The notes under the pieces were generated by a model. It worked only from the letters and a program-made list of their open reading frames with translations. It searched no databases and was not told where the DNA came from. A stretch of 11,420 nucleotides of DNA from assembly GCA_018971905.1 (NCBI GenBank), contig JAGWZS010000035.1, positions 1-11,420 on the forward strand, in the 5' to 3' direction. A program made the translations under genes and the position numbers. Shown in pieces: positions 1 to 5,879 of this stretch (its first letter is position 1; each line of letters begins with the position of its first letter). The stretch comes from Rhodospirillales bacterium (lineage in GTDB: Bacteria; Pseudomonadota; Alphaproteobacteria; Acetobacterales; Acetobacteraceae).

Positions 1-81
1 CAGAACTTCATTAAGCTTCGAGGTAATGTCAGGCGCTGCGTCAATCAGCGTGCCATCCAGGTCGAAGATCACAGCGCGCAT
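1..81 (-). CDS. HAD-superfamily phosphatase, N-terminal fragment (probably phosphoglycolate phosphatase)
   Basis: Only the first 27 codons lie in the window; the gene runs off the left edge. It starts with ATG at 79-81 and reads MRAVIFDLDGTLIDAAPDIT. HAD motif I, DxDGT, is at residues 7-11: Asp7 would be the phospho-accepting nucleophile and Asp9 the acid/base of a Mg2+-dependent phosphohydrolase. The spacing of the motif from the N-terminus and the following 'LIDAAPDI' resemble phosphoglycolate phosphatases (Gph/CbbZ), which detoxify 2-phosphoglycolate. With only 27 residues, other HAD subfamilies cannot be excluded. The upstream Shine-Dalgarno is weak (GACGGA-like). The gene is divergent from glmS across 94 bp, so the two promoters must share that spacer. 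Confidence 0.8.
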   Translation of the reverse strand, partial: MRAVIFDLDGTLIDAAPDITSKLNEVL

Positions 82-117
82 GAAATATTCCGTCAGATAA
101 ATTGAATCTCCTGTCCT

Positions 118-146
118 TTGACACAGAGCAGCTGCCAGGGCTACCG
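118..146 (+). promoter_or_regulatory. Possible sigma70 promoter of glmS
   Basis: A perfect -35 hexamer TTGACA lies at 118-123. The -10 region 17-18 bases downstream is poor (CTACCG at 141-146, or TACCGC at 142-147), so the call rests mainly on the -35 box and its position between divergent genes. A Shine-Dalgarno GGGAGAG at 161-167 lies 8 nt before the glmS ATG. No glmS ribozyme-like sequence is visible, as expected outside Gram-positive bacteria. Confidence 0.4.
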
Positions 147-175
147 CAGATGCGTGACCAGGGAGAGTAAGGCTG

Positions 176-1993
176 ATGTGCGGAATCGTAGGGGTTGTGG
201 GCCATTCTGATGCAGCGCCGCTGCTGCTGGGGGGGCTGCAGCGCCTGGAATACAGGGGCTATGATTCCGCCGGCATCGCGACGCTGATCAACGGTCATAT
301 CGGGCGCCGCCGGGCTGAGGGCAAGCTGAAAAACCTGGCCGCCGTGCTGCAGGCCGAACCCCTGGCGGGCACTACCGGCATTGGGCACACGCGTTGGGCT
401 ACCCATGGCGCACCCACGGTGGGCAACGCCCACCCGCACGCAACCCCCCGCGTGGCGGTGGTGCATAACGGCATCATTGAAAACCACCATGCGCTGCGGG
501 CTGAGCTGGAGGCAAAAGGCCAGATTTTCTCTACCGAGACAGACACCGAGGTTGTGGCCCTGCTTGTGGATCACTTGCTGCAACAAGGGCTGGAACCGGT
601 TGAAGCCGCCTCTCGGGCATTTGCCCGGCTTGAGGGTGCTTATGCCCTGGCGCTGGTTTTTGCCGGGCATCAGGAACTGATGATTGGCGCGCAGCGCGGC
701 GCGCCGCTGGCCGTGGGATTCGGCGCTGAGGAGATGTATCTTGGGTCCGACGCGCTGGCCCTGGCGCCCCTGACCCGCGAGATCGCCTATCTTGAAGACG
801 GCGACTGGGTGGTGATAACCGCCAAAGGTGCGACCTTCCACGATGGCTCAGGTGCCGTGGTGCTGCGGCAAAAGAAACTGACGGCGCTGACAGGTGCGGC
901 CATTGGCAAGGGCAATTTCCGGCATTTCATGGAGAAGGAGCTGCACGAGCACCCGGTGGTGATCGGCGACGTGCTGCACCGGATGATGGAAAACGAGGCG
1001 CCGCGCTTGCCCACCCTGCCCTTCGACCTTACCGGCATCAAGCGCATCACCATGAGCGCCTGCGGCTCCGCCTTTTATGCCGGGCTCACCGCCAAGTTCT
1101 GGCTGGAAAACCTGGCCCGCGTGCCGGTTGAAGCCGATGTGGCAAGCGAGTTCCGCTACCGCGCCCCGCCGATGGAAGCCGGCGGGCTGGGGTTGTTGGT
1201 AAGCCAAAGCGGCGAAACGGCAGATACGCTGGCGGCTCTGCGCTATATGAAGGCGGAAGGGCAGCACATTCTTTCCGTGCTGAATGTACCTGAAAGCACC
1301 ATGGCGCGGGAGAGCCACGCCATTTTGGAGACCATCGCCGGGCCAGAGATTGGCGTGGCCAGCACCAAGGCGTTTACCGCGCAGCTCACCACCCTCGCCG
1401 TGTTTACGCTGGCACTGGCGAAGGCCAAAGCCACATGCAGCCCTGCGGAGATCGCCCGGCTCGCGGCTGCGTTGCTGGAAGTGCCCGCCAAGGCGGCGGA
1501 GGTGCTGGGCAACGACGCGCCCATCCGCAAACTGGCCGAACGCATCGCCGAGGCGCGGGACGTGCTATATCTTGGGCGGGGTGGATGTTTCCCCATCGCG
1601 CTGGAAGGGGCGTTGAAACTGAAAGAAATCTCCTACATTCACGCCGAAGGCTACGCGGCCGGCGAGATGAAGCACGGGCCAATCGCGTTGATCGACAAGA
1701 GCGTGCCGGTCATCGCCATCTGCCCCTCTGGCCCGTTGTTCGAAAAAACCGCCTCCAATTTGCAGGAAGCCGCGGCACGCGGCGGGCAGATCGTGGTGAT
1801 TTCAGACGACGAAGGCGCGTCCAAGCTCGCGCCGATCGCAGCGGAAACCATTCTGCTGCCACGCATCGACCCGTTTGCCGCCCCCATTCTCCATGCCATT
1901 CCGGTGCAGATGCTGGCCTATCATGTGGCGGTGATGAAGGGCACGGATGTAGACCAGCCGCGCAACCTGGCGAAGTCAGTCACTGTGGAATAA
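176..1993 (+). CDS. glmS: Glutamine--fructose-6-phosphate aminotransferase (isomerizing)
   Basis: GlmS converts fructose-6-phosphate and glutamine into glucosamine-6-phosphate and glutamate in the cytosol. This is the first committed step to UDP-GlcNAc for peptidoglycan and lipid A. The 605-residue protein matches the family length of about 600-610. The N-terminal Ntn-type glutaminase domain covers about residues 2-220. It has Cys2 as nucleophile (MCGIVG), HTRWATHG at 71-78 and HNGIIEN at 97-103. Two SIS sugar-isomerase domains follow, with ACGSAFYAG at 295-303, SQSGETADT at 343-351 and EIGVASTKAF at 391-400. The C-terminus is the invariant DVDQPRNLAKSVTVE, in which Lys600 corresponds to the Schiff-base lysine (603 in E. 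coli numbering). The ATG at 176 is fixed because Cys must follow Met directly; SD GGGAGAG is at 161-167. glmU is not in the window. No terminator is evident immediately downstream. Confidence 0.98.
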   Translation: MCGIVGVVGHSDAAPLLLGGLQRLEYRGYDSAGIATLINGHIGRRRAEGKLKNLAAVLQAEPLAGTTGIGHTRWATHGAPTVGNAHPHATPRVAVVHNGIIENHHALRAELEAKGQIFSTETDTEVVALLVDHLLQQGLEPVEAASRAFARLEGAYALALVFAGHQELMIGAQRGAPLAVGFGAEEMYLGSDALALAPLTREIAYLEDGDWVVITAKGATFHDGSGAVVLRQKKLTALTGAAIGKGNFRHFMEKELHEHPVVIGDVLHRMMENEAPRLPTLPFDLTGIKRITMSACGSAFYAGLTAKFWLENLARVPVEADVASEFRYRAPPMEAGGLGLLVSQSGETADTLAALRYMKAEGQHILSVLNVPESTMARESHAILETIAGPEIGVASTKAFTAQLTTLAVFTLALAKAKATCSPAEIARLAAALLEVPAKAAEVLGNDAPIRKLAERIAEARDVLYLGRGGCFPIALEGALKLKEISYIHAEGYAAGEMKHGPIALIDKSVPVIAICPSGPLFEKTASNLQEAAARGGQIVVISDDEGASKLAPIAAETILLPRIDPFAAPILHAIPVQMLAYHVAVMKGTDVDQPRNLAKSVTVE

Positions 1994-2075
1994 AATTTGG
2001 CAACAATGTGTTTTTCGGTTTGATAAAGGGCGATGCCTCCCGTTATTGTCCGCAGGTCCTAGGGCGGGGTGAACA

Positions 2076-2291
2076 ATGCACCAGAGCAAAGCCTTCAATG
2101 ACCAATCCAGGGTTGTTGAGCTGAAAAGCAAACTCAGAACTCACCCCGCCGAAGAGACGTTTTTTATCGAGGATGGATGGGTATTTCGTGAGCATCACGG
2201 CAAGTATGTGGAATGTATTTGCCGCAGCAACGACATTGTAACCCTGGTTGAGGAAGCCCGCCAGGCGCTCCCGCTCAGAATCCAAGCTTAA
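2076..2291 (+). CDS. Small hypothetical protein, 71 aa
   Basis: I do not recognise this family. The protein is soluble and charged, with no signal peptide or membrane segment. Its middle, FFIEDGWVFREHHGKYVECIC (residues 29-49), has an alternating pattern suggesting beta-strands and contains Cys47 and Cys49. Residues 53-64 look helical (DIVTLVEEARQA). A Shine-Dalgarno-like GGGGTGA at 2066-2072 sits just before ATG 2076; spacing is short. The ORF lies 82 bp after glmS on the same strand and ends exactly at a GC-rich hairpin (2292-2316). That placement supports a real gene ending at a terminator. An overlapping minus-strand ORF at 2043-2285 is less convincing. Base composition is somewhat more AT-rich than the neighbours. 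Confidence 0.55.
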   Translation: MHQSKAFNDQSRVVELKSKLRTHPAEETFFIEDGWVFREHHGKYVECICRSNDIVTLVEEARQALPLRIQA

Positions 2292-2316
2292 GTGGGCGCG
2301 CCTCGGGCGCGCTCAC
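2292..2316. terminator. GC-rich hairpin between converging genes, possible bidirectional terminator
   Basis: An 11-bp inverted repeat pairs GTGGGCGCGCC (2292-2302) with GGCGCGCTCAC (2306-2316) around a TCG loop, with one G-T wobble. It begins one base after the stop codon of the 71-aa ORF and lies 5 bases from the stop codon of the opposite-strand secreted-protein gene. The T-tracts are short on both strands (ATTTATT on +, TTAAGCTT on -), so termination efficiency is uncertain. The position between two convergent 3' ends is what supports the call. Confidence 0.55.
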
Positions 2317-2321
2317 GAAAT

Positions 2322-2627
2322 TTATTGGCCCGTAGCAGATTTGGTGGTGCCGCCCGGCCCGGCGATCGGCACTGGTGAACCGATGGTGGCGGTGGGGTGC
2401 AGGGCAATTTGCGGCAATGTGGGGTCGTTGGGCAAAGTGGGGCTGGCGCCGGGCGCTTGCTTGCTCGGTTTTGCCGCCGCTGTACCGGCTGGCGGCTTTG
2501 CAATACCAGGCTGCACAACCGAACTATTGGGATTGGCGGTGATCTGCGCCGAGCCCGCCGCCGTTTGCGCAAGCGCCGCGCTACCAAACACACAGGCCAA
2601 CACTACACCCAACGGCACCCGGATCAT
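2322..2627 (-). CDS. Small secreted Ala/Pro/Gly/Thr-rich protein, 101 aa
   Basis: The family is not recognised. Residues 1-20 form a signal peptide: positive Arg3, hydrophobic core PLGVVLACVFGSAA and an AxA site (Ala18-Leu19-Ala20) before Gln21. The mature part of about 81 residues has low complexity, is dominated by Ala, Pro, Gly, Thr and Ser and has no cysteine. It looks disordered and is probably periplasmic or extracellular. Cys12 sits inside the hydrophobic core; VLAC is a poor, early lipobox, so a lipoprotein is unlikely. The ATG at 2625-2627 has a strong SD, AGGAG, 6 nt upstream, which makes the start secure. The gene is transcribed alone, divergent from fdhD and convergent with the 71-aa ORF. 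An AT-rich stretch at 2656-2661 (TATATA) may be its -10 region, but I see no good -35 box. Confidence 0.75.
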   Translation of the reverse strand: MIRVPLGVVLACVFGSAALAQTAAGSAQITANPNSSVVQPGIAKPPAGTAAAKPSKQAPGASPTLPNDPTLPQIALHPTATIGSPVPIAGPGGTTKSATGQ

Positions 2628-2737
2628 GTTCCGCTCCTGACGATCTTATTCACCCTATATAGTCCCAAGCCCTCCGCTTTTATATCTCCCCAAGCGTTGC
2701 GGCTGCGTACCAGACCAGCGCGAATAACGTGGCTGTC

Positions 2738-2765
2738 TTGCACTTCGCGCCAGCCCGCCTAGTTT
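2738..2765 (+). promoter_or_regulatory. Possible fdhD promoter giving a leaderless mRNA
   Basis: TTGCAC at 2738-2743 and TAGTTT at 2760-2765 are separated by 16 nt. The expected start of transcription, 6-7 nt after the -10, falls on or next to the fdhD ATG at 2772. No Shine-Dalgarno is seen before that ATG, which fits a leaderless transcript. The -10 hexamer is only a partial match to consensus. Confidence 0.4.
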
Positions 2766-2771
2766 GCGTTC

Positions 2772-3581
2772 ATGGACAATACCTCCTTTCCCGTGACCTT
2801 GAATTGGCCCGCCTCCCGCATGGCCGGGCAGGAACCTTTTCAGGCCAAGGGCACCGCCCTGGCCGAAGAAACCCCCATCAGTCTTAGCTACAATACGATG
2901 CAATACGCGGTGATGATGGCAACCGCGCGGGATATCGAAGATTTTTGCACCGGCTTCTCCCTCACGGAGGGAATTGTGGACCGGGTGGATGACATCAAAT
3001 CCATCGAGGTGACGGCGGAGCCAGGATTCGTTGCCGCGGAAATACGCATTCCCGCCGAGCCGTTTCATCGGCTGATGCAGGCTTCGCGCCGGATGGTAGT
3101 GGGGCGCACGGGGTGCGGTGTCTGCGGTACGGAGGATGCCGGGCAGATCTTGCGCCCTCTGCCCGCGCTGCCGCCGGGCCTGCCTGTGTCCCTTGCATCC
3201 GTCCGACGCGCATTGGGTGAACTGGCTCAGCACCAGGCCCTTAACAAAGCCGTGCACATGGTGCATGGCGCCGCCTGGTGCGGCGCCGATGGCGCGATAA
3301 GGCTGATCCGTGAAGATGTTGGCCGCCACAACGCGCTGGATAAGCTGATCGGTGCGGGGCTTCGGGCCGGCGGAAATTTTTCCGAAGGCTTTTGCCTTCT
3401 CACCTCGCGCTGCTCTTACGAGATGGTGCAGAAGTCCATTATCGCGGGGTTTCGCACGGTCGTGGCAATCTCTGCTCCTACGGGGCTCGCCTTGCGCGTG
3501 GCCGAAAAAGCCGGGCTCACGGTCATCGCCATCGCCCGGTCTGATGCGCAGATTTTATTTACCGGTGAAGTATCGGAATAA
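2772..3581 (+). CDS. fdhD: Formate dehydrogenase accessory sulfurtransferase FdhD
   Basis: FdhD carries sulfur from the cysteine desulfurase IscS to the molybdenum (bis-MGD) cofactor, which makes formate dehydrogenase active; it acts in the cytosol. The 269-residue length is normal. The family core is seen as EETPISLSYN (32-41), DFCTGFSLTEGI (57-68) and the sulfur-relay loop GRTGCGVCGTEDAG (111-124), where Cys115 and Cys118 form the CxxC. EDVGRHNALDKLIG and the C-terminal TSRCSYEMVQKS and AISAPTGLALRVAE are also typical. An in-frame TAG at 2760-2762 prevents an upstream start. The ATG at 2772 lacks a Shine-Dalgarno; Met17 (ATG at 2820) is an alternative start before the conserved region. No formate dehydrogenase subunit or cofactor gene is adjacent. 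The 3' end stops 12 bp short of the convergent tRNA-Leu gene. Confidence 0.96.
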   Translation: MDNTSFPVTLNWPASRMAGQEPFQAKGTALAEETPISLSYNTMQYAVMMATARDIEDFCTGFSLTEGIVDRVDDIKSIEVTAEPGFVAAEIRIPAEPFHRLMQASRRMVVGRTGCGVCGTEDAGQILRPLPALPPGLPVSLASVRRALGELAQHQALNKAVHMVHGAAWCGADGAIRLIREDVGRHNALDKLIGAGLRAGGNFSEGFCLLTSRCSYEMVQKSIIAGFRTVVAISAPTGLALRVAEKAGLTVIAIARSDAQILFTGEVSE

Positions 3582-3593
3582 CTTGAAAGATGT

Positions 3594-3680
3594 TGGTGCG
3601 GGCGGTCGGAATCGAACCGACACTCTGTCACCAGAACCGGATTTTGAGTCCGGCGCGTCTACCAGTTCCACCACGCCCGC
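3594..3680 (-). tRNA. tRNA-Leu (anticodon CAA)
   Basis: The minus strand folds as a class II tRNA of 87 nt including an encoded CCA (3594-3596). The acceptor stem is GCGGGCG/CGCCCGC with discriminator A. The anticodon stem CCGGA/TCCGG holds the loop CTCAAAA, which gives anticodon CAA and reads UUG. A long variable arm (TTCTGGTGACAGAGT region) and the T-loop GTTCGATTC follow. The long variable arm and the A73 discriminator are leucine features. The gene is convergent with fdhD and divergent from tRNA-Asn. Confidence 0.97.
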
Positions 3681-3689
3681 AGGTGCCTC

Positions 3690-3718
3690 CCTATAGCGAG
3701 GCCAAATTCATCTGCCAA
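3690..3718 (-). promoter_or_regulatory. Promoter of tRNA-Leu
   Basis: Read on the minus strand, TTGGCA (3713-3718) is followed by exactly 17 nt and then TATAGG (3690-3695). The predicted start is near 3683, only a few bases from the mature 5' end at 3680. This is a good match to the housekeeping sigma70 consensus. Confidence 0.7.
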
Positions 3719-3792
3719 GATGCAGCCGGTGTGAGCCGCCGCACCAAAGCCTCGAATAAGCGAAAGCTTTTAAATTAGGGCTGCGGGTCCAC

Positions 3793-3821
3793 TTGCAAGC
3801 CCCATCTGGTTTGGTTATAGA
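3793..3821 (+). promoter_or_regulatory. Promoter of tRNA-Asn
   Basis: TTGCAA (3793-3798), a 17-nt spacer and TATAGA (3816-3821) form a near-consensus sigma70 promoter. Transcription would start near 3828, leaving a leader of about 7 nt before the tRNA at 3835. With the tRNA-Leu promoter it forms a head-to-head pair in a 154-bp spacer. Confidence 0.7.
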
Positions 3822-3834
3822 GCCGCCCCACCGG

Positions 3835-3910
3835 TCCCGAATAGCTCAGCTGGTAGAGCAAGCGACTGTTAATCGCTCGGTCGTAGGTTCGAGTCCTACT
3901 TCGGGAGCCA
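3835..3910 (+). tRNA. tRNA-Asn (anticodon GUU)
   Basis: This is a 76-nt class I tRNA with encoded CCA (3908-3910). The acceptor stem TCCCGAA pairs with TTCGGGA, with discriminator G. The D-arm contains AGCTCAGCTGGTAGAGC. The anticodon arm GCGACTGTTAATCGC has anticodon GTT in the loop CTGTTAA, and the T-arm is GTAGGTTCGAGTCCTAC. All paired regions are intact. Confidence 0.98.
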
Positions 3911-3947
3911 AATTCCCAGGCATCCATCCTAACGCTTCGTGCCGCAT

Positions 3948-4562
3948 TCACGCGGGCTGCGTGAACAGCACCGCCCTGGTGATTGCCTCCGCCAGCTCTT
4001 CCACCCCTTCCCCGTTGCGTGCATTGGTGGCGATGAGCGGTTTGCCGGCGCGGGCCTCACGCGCCTCTTGCAGCATTGGCTCCAGCTTCACGCCCACATA
4101 GGGCGCGAGATCTGTTTTGTTGATCACCAGCAGATCGCAGCGCAACACGCCTGGGCCTCGCTTGCGGGGAATATCGGCCCCGCCCGCCACGTCGATCACG
4201 AAAATCCACCAATCCACGAGGTCGAGCGAAAAGGTCGAGGCAAGATTATCCCCGCCGGATTCGTAGATGATCAGCTCCAACCCGGGTATCGCGGCCTCCA
4301 TCCGGTCTCCGGCCAGCATGTTCAGGGTCGGGTCCTCGCGGATAACCGTGTGCGGGCAAGCCCCTGCCTCCACCGCCCCCACCCGCGCCGGGTCGATAAG
4401 CCCCGAGCGGCGCAGGCGCTCGGCATCCTCGGCGGTGACAAGATCATTGGTGATGACGGCAAAATTGATGCCCTTGCGCTGTAAAACCGGAATCAGCGCC
4501 TCAATCAGCGCGGTTTTTCCCGAGCCAACCGGCCCGCCGATGCCAATGCGCGCAGCACTCAT
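3948..4562 (-). CDS. ureG: Urease accessory GTPase / nickel metallochaperone UreG
   Basis: UreG is a SIMIBI-class GTPase that, with UreD/F/E, delivers Ni2+ to apo-urease. The 204 residues match the usual length. Visible motifs are the P-loop GPVGSGKT (10-17), [12 protein letters not shown] (37-48), the metal-binding CPH (Cys69-Pro70-His71), ESGGDNL (101-107), [17 protein letters not shown] (122-138) and the base-recognition NKTD (148-151). The segment around CPH reads [17 protein letters not shown], whereas the UreG sequences I recall read ETGGCPHTAIREDAS, so this may be a divergent clade or a second copy. ATG at 4562 has an SD, GGAG, at 4571-4574, which lies just after the stop of the upstream glycosyltransferase gene. 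That suggests co-transcription and coupling. No urease structural gene or other ure accessory gene is in the window. A weak 7-bp hairpin at 3947-3965 sits on the stop codon. Confidence 0.95.
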   Translation of the reverse strand: MSAARIGIGGPVGSGKTALIEALIPVLQRKGINFAVITNDLVTAEDAERLRRSGLIDPARVGAVEAGACPHTVIREDPTLNMLAGDRMEAAIPGLELIIYESGGDNLASTFSLDLVDWWIFVIDVAGGADIPRKRGPGVLRCDLLVINKTDLAPYVGVKLEPMLQEAREARAGKPLIATNARNGEGVEELAEAITRAVLFTQPA

Positions 4563-4577
4563 CCTAATGTCTCCATT

Positions 4578-5768
4578 TCAAGGCACAATGCCATTGGCCA
4601 TCAAAGCGTCCCGCATCGCCTCGCCGCTCAGCGCCGCACCAGCATACGCCCTGGCTCTGCCACCCATGGCCAACCGCAAGTCCGCATCATCACCCAGCCT
4701 GCGTAGCCACTCGGCCGCGTGGGCTACATCCGGCTCGGCCCAGCGCGCACCTTGCATTGGCTCATAGATGCCGCTCTCATCCTCCACATTCACCAGCCGA
4801 TACCCTATGAGTGCTGCGCTGGTTTCGTCCATGAAGGACATATTTCCAGACCATCCCGTTGCCACCACGGGTTTTCCGCGCAGCATTGCTTCTGCCAGCA
4901 CCAGGCCAAACCCTTCTGCCCGGTGCAGGCTCAGAATCATATCCGCCCGTGCCATCAGCGCTGCCATCCGGGCTTTTGGCCAAACACCGCCCACAACCTG
5001 AATATTGGAACCCGCGAGCGCTTCAATTTGCGCGGCTTCACGCGGATAGGCGGCCGCGCCCTGCAGCTTCACAATCAATCGCTGGTCCGCCCGGTTTGCG
5101 AATGCGCGCCTGAAGGCCTCGATACCCGCCAGCGGATTTTTCCTGGTGGCGCTGGAGCCCAGAGACAGCACCATCAGCGTAACCGTTACCTGGTCTGGCA
5201 GATCCAGTCCGTGCGCGGCATCTCCCGCCGGCAGGTCGCACAGCGCCAACGGATACGGCACCATGCGCACCCTCCCGGGCAAAATCCTCTCCAACGCCTG
5301 GGCTACAAATGGTGAGGGCGCCCACACCTCATGCACATAGCGTCCGCCCGCGGCCCAGCTTTCTGGCACCAGCGGCAGTTCCCAGGCCCAGCTGCCTATA
5401 AGGCGGCGGCGCATCAGTGCCTTTTTTGCCCTGGCCAGCATCAGCGGTAAGCTCGGCGCGTTAACCGTCAGCAGCAAGGCGGCCTCTTCGGGAATAGTCC
5501 CTAGCGGTGCGCGGCCCACTCCAAGCGTTACGGGATAGCCGCCAAACCCCAAACGCTGCGCGCCCGTGAGCAGGTGCCGCGCGGCTTCGCCAAGGCCGGT
5601 GGCAAGGTCCAGCTCACCCGCAACCGCCAGGCCATGGCTTGCGGCAGGCGCAGGCACGCCCGCGCGCGGTGCAAGCCCGCGGGCAACCATGCCCAAGGCG
5701 CAACGCCTTGCCCCTGCGGGCAACAACCGCCACGCGTTATGGCTAAAAGACAACCGTTCCGGTGTCAC
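4578..5768 (-). CDS. Glycosyltransferase, GT4-like (GT-B fold)
   Basis: The 396-residue protein probably transfers a sugar from a nucleotide-sugar donor to a surface glycan or lipid-linked acceptor at the cytoplasmic face; donor and acceptor are unknown. The C-terminal half is the GT4 nucleotide-binding domain. It has SLGSSATRKNP (202-212), the LHRAEGFGLVLAEAM segment (281-295) with the EX7E pair Glu285/Glu293, and GKPVVATGWSGN (298-309). The N-terminal half has WAWELPLVPESW (128-139) followed by VHEVWAPSPFVA (145-156), both common in GT4 proteins. The start is GTG at 5766-5768, supported by AGGGGAGA at 5773-5780, 4 nt upstream. The stop lies 15 bp before ureG, so the two likely share a transcript. 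The gene is divergent from the other glycosyltransferase gene. Confidence 0.88.
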   Translation of the reverse strand: MTPERLSFSHNAWRLLPAGARRCALGMVARGLAPRAGVPAPAASHGLAVAGELDLATGLGEAARHLLTGAQRLGFGGYPVTLGVGRAPLGTIPEEAALLLTVNAPSLPLMLARAKKALMRRRLIGSWAWELPLVPESWAAGGRYVHEVWAPSPFVAQALERILPGRVRMVPYPLALCDLPAGDAAHGLDLPDQVTVTLMVLSLGSSATRKNPLAGIEAFRRAFANRADQRLIVKLQGAAAYPREAAQIEALAGSNIQVVGGVWPKARMAALMARADMILSLHRAEGFGLVLAEAMLRGKPVVATGWSGNMSFMDETSAALIGYRLVNVEDESGIYEPMQGARWAEPDVAHAAEWLRRLGDDADLRLAMGGRARAYAGAALSGEAMRDALMANGIVP

Positions 5769-5840
5769 AAGCTCTCCCCTGAACGCACCCTGTCACGCAC
5801 TGGTTGTATCCGACCGTTCAATTTGCTTTTCCTCAACTTA

Positions 5841-5870
5841 TTGGTTTTATTCAATCCTGACTTTTATTAT
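5841..5870 (+). promoter_or_regulatory. Candidate promoter in AT-rich divergent spacer
   Basis: The spacer between the two glycosyltransferase genes (5769-5879) is strikingly AT-rich in its right half. TTGGTT at 5841-5846 and TATTAT at 5865-5870 (5 of 6 matches to TATAAT) are 18 nt apart. The predicted start is near 5877, only about 3 nt before the ATG at 5880. TATATT at 5868-5873 is an overlapping alternative. I could not identify an equally good promoter for the leftward gene. Confidence 0.45.
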
Positions 5871-5879
5871 ATTTAGCAC

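Noticed and set aside
41..841. 266-aa minus-strand ORF opposite glmS
   Set aside because: Lies antisense to the conserved glutaminase domain of GlmS and has no recognisable motif; a GC-rich shadow frame.
2043..2285. 80-aa minus-strand ORF overlapping the 71-aa ORF
   Set aside because: It would start and end without a good SD and runs over the spacer after glmS; the plus-strand frame has better start context and ends at the hairpin.
2655..3329. 224-aa minus-strand ORF opposite fdhD
   Set aside because: Antisense to the conserved fdhD frame, rich in His/Arg/Gly as shadow frames are, with no motif.
3594..3910. tRNA genes as integration (att) sites
   Set aside because: No integrase gene and no repeated copy of either tRNA 3' end is present in the window.
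3947..3965. 7-bp hairpin at the 3' end of ureG as a terminator
   Set aside because: TTCACGC/GCGTGAA is short, overlaps the stop codon and has no T-tract on either strand.
3590..4101. Short plus-strand ORFs over the two tRNA genes
   Set aside because: They translate tRNA sequence (e.g. the familiar spurious SRIAQLVEQ and VRAVGIEPT peptides) and are artefacts.
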